Positions 6,961 through 8,055 of a stretch of DNA of 8,055 nucleotides are shown here, in pieces. Both the position numbers and the translations under genes were made by a program. The stretch comes from CAVURW01 sp963743595 (GTDB taxonomy: Bacteria; Verrucomicrobiota; Verrucomicrobiia; Methylacidiphilales; UBA1321): positions 1 through 8,055 of the forward strand of contig CAVURW010000223.1 in NCBI GenBank assembly GCA_963743595.1, read 5' to 3'. Every line of letters begins with the position of its first letter. The stretch's first letter is position 1. Below the pieces are notes generated by a model. The model was not told the origin of the DNA. It did no database searches and was given only the letters and a program-made list of their open reading frames with translations.

Positions 6961-7147
6961 ACGCGGACGACCAAACCGGTCGTATTCACGGCGTTCTGGG
7001 CCATGCCATAGGTGCCGTAGAGCGATTTACAGATCAGCCCATTCTGCAGGAGTGCCTGCGCCGCATATTCCTTGCTCGGTGTTCCATCGACAGTTCCGGA
7101 ATTTCCTTCAACAAAAACCGAATCTTTGCACCGTCGCCTGAGTTCTT
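6961..7147 (-). pseudogene. A2M locus, short middle segment in two frames
   Basis: Between the larger fragments the protein continues first in the frame of 7147-7089 (KNSGDGAKIRFLLKEIPELS) and then in the frame of 7088-6961 (DGTPSKEYAAQALLQNGL, then YGMAQNAVNTTGLVVRV), leading into PKRVVSEGTPKKVW at 6960. Amphipathic helical character and the KIRFLL...EYAAQALL pattern fit the helical N-terminal part of large bacterial A2Ms. Single missing bases at 7148/7147, 7089/7088 and 6961/6960 explain the two frame changes inside and the one at each end. Restoring one base at each joins the segments without awkward residues. Confidence 0.65.
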
Positions 7148-7800
7148 GCGCTGTAGGCGTCCGGAGTGCCTATGAATCGTGGTTCGCCATGCGCATCGAC
7201 AGGGATTCCCGTCGGCGGTTGGTCCTGTTCTTGATTTCGCCAACTGCGCGGCTGTTCATAATCGGCTTCGTCTACGGCCGCCGAGTCATCTTCCGGCTCC
7301 AGACCGCCGCTCCAGAAACCCCACCACCAACCCCAAAACGGGCAATAAACCACCCCATACGAGTACTCCTCGTGACGGATGATCGCGTTCACCAAATCGA
7401 AATCGATTCCCACCTGTTCCCCCACCGGGCTTTCCTTATCCGCGAACGGCAAAGTCGATGACTTCGCCAGGGCGATCACCAACTCGCGAGACCGTTCCAG
7501 ATGCGCGATCGCCTCTTTGCGATCCTTCTTAAAGCTCGAGACTTGCACGCCTTGTAGCCACTCGTTCCGATGATACACCCCGCCCTGTTTCGTCCCTGAA
7601 TGCGGCAGTCGCAGGTAGAGCCCGCCGGAGAATCGCTCGCCGCGAGCCTCTGCCAAAGTCCCCTTCGTGTGCTCCACATAACTCTTCGCGCGATCAATTG
7701 GATCGTCCCACAGCGAAAGCTGAAAATCACACGCCACCGCTCCTTCTAGAGCTGTCGCTACATCGGGGCTCGACCAACCTTCCGGCCCGGCCGCCGCCAA
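7108..7800 (-). pseudogene. A2M locus, frame-shifted N-terminal segment
   Basis: Real sequence in this frame runs from 7818 (FDQARDLAAAGPEGW) to about 7149 (FIGTPDAYSA); the last residues to TGA at 7110-7108 are out-of-frame. It contains helical stretches (VATALEGAVACDFQLSLWDD; EAIAHLERSRELVIALAKSS), a NEWLQGVQVSS motif, and a short aromatic cluster CPFWGWWWGFWSGG (about residues 154-167 counted from 7800) followed by an acidic stretch. There is no signal peptide of its own. The apparent TTG start at 7800 is only the edge of a reading frame, since codons upstream of it continue the same protein. Confidence 0.7.
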
Positions 7801-8032
7801 ATCCCGCGCCTGATCGAAAACGCCCCTGCGCCTCCATGTAGTTTTTCGCTGCCAGCTTCGCTGTCGCTTGCTTCAGCAAGTTACCCACTGGAGTATCGGG
7901 AAAAGTTGGTACCGGTTGCCCTTCCACCGCCGGAATCATCAACATCGCAAGACCAACCGATAAGAGGAGAAAAAGCCGTTTCATCAAATGCCCTGACGCG
8001 CCAGTTATAAAAAACGCTGAACTTTTTTTCAT
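7727..8032 (-). pseudogene. A2M locus, 5' end with signal peptide; preferred start 7984
   Basis: Two in-frame ATGs exist, at 8032 and 7984. The second gives a textbook Sec signal peptide (MKRLFLLLSVGLAMLMIPA, then VEG before QPVPTF, a plausible signal peptidase I site near residue 22). AGGG lies 6 nt upstream of it. The first adds 16 residues (MKKSSAFFITGASGHL) and sits only a few bases from a possible -10 element, so it may lack a leader. No Cys follows the hydrophobic core, so a soluble exported protein rather than a lipoprotein is expected. The mature part (NLLKQATAKLAAKNYMEAQG) is helical. At 7817-7820 one extra T shifts the frame, and the remaining reading to TGA at 7729-7727 is spurious. 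Confidence 0.7.
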
Positions 8033-8036
8033 AAAA

Positions 8037-8042
8037 TTTATA
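8037..8042 (-). promoter_or_regulatory. Possible -10 element of the A2M gene
   Basis: On the minus strand TATAAA (followed by T) lies at 8042-8037. Transcription would start close to 8030, leaving a leader of about 46 nt before the ATG at 7984. Any -35 element would fall beyond the window edge. The match is good, but A+T-rich sequence this short is weak evidence. Confidence 0.3.
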
Positions 8043-8055
8043 CCTCACTGAAACA

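Larger units (their letters stand above)
1505..8032 (-). pseudogene. Alpha-2-macroglobulin family gene, whole locus, 5' third disrupted
   Basis: Successive minus-strand segments join into one A2M-type protein. The lesions, in reading order, are: one extra T in the T-run at 7817-7820; single missing bases at 7148/7147, 7089/7088, 6961/6960 and 6287/6286; and an in-frame TAA at 6115-6113. Repair from the start at 7984 gives 2160 residues, within the usual range of large bacterial A2Ms. Order: signal peptide; helical N-terminal part with an aromatic-rich patch; TPR-like pair; MG-type beta domain; MG2 (TDRPVYRP); aromatic insertion; further MG domains; bait-like stretch; thioester domain (GCTEQ); C-terminal beta domains. 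Such proteins trap proteases by covalent thioester capture after bait cleavage. No lipobox Cys follows the signal peptide and no pbpC-like partner is visible, unlike the E. coli yfhM arrangement. Whether the lesions are real mutations or sequencing errors cannot be decided from the sequence. Confidence 0.8.

Noticed and set aside
7072..7461. Plus-strand ORF of 129 codons opposite the disrupted A2M part
   Set aside because: The opposite strand carries clear A2M sequence across the same bases once the single-base shifts are repaired.
1505..8032. Several separate genes (signal-peptide protein, helical protein, TPR protein, A2M) in an operon
   Set aside because: Each junction is joined by changing a single base, the joined sequence reads as one continuous A2M domain order, and the internal starts lack Shine-Dalgarno sequences.

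Overview
The window looks like chromosomal sequence from a Gram-negative bacterium of the Verrucomicrobiota/Planctomycetota kind. Two things suggest this: a very large secreted alpha-2-macroglobulin (A2M) with a Trp/Tyr/Gly-rich insertion of the sort common in those phyla, and the tail of a tyrosine recombinase whose end (GNSP...GHYRELV...) resembles integrases I associate with Verrucomicrobiota. The assignment rests on remembered family patterns, not on a search.

Layout. Positions 1-159 (+) hold the last 52 codons of the recombinase, followed by a stem-loop. Positions 160-1504 contain no convincing protein gene but are rich in structure: a ~130-nt two-hairpin element at 346-475, a 27-bp near-perfect inverted repeat at 478-548, a possible 33-codon ORF at 840-941, four TGGTCGCA repeats at 999-1039, and a second copy of the two-hairpin element at 1301-1432. 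The two copies differ in sequence yet keep the same fold through paired base changes.

Positions 1505-8032 (-) are one A2M locus reading leftward. The order is signal peptide, helical/TPR-like N-terminal part, MG domains, bait-like region, thioester domain with an intact GCTEQ motif, and C-terminal beta domains. Positions 1505-6112 are an unbroken 1535-codon frame. The first ~1.9 kb is broken by five single-base indels and one in-frame TAA. Repairing these gives about 2160 residues from the preferred start at 7984. It is either a decaying gene or a patch of poor sequence; several of the indels could be homopolymer length changes.

The A2M would act in the periplasm or at the cell surface as a protease trap. 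The recombinase and repeat region looks like the edge of an old mobile or integration-prone segment next to it. No RNA polymerase, CRISPR, tRNA or rRNA gene was seen.
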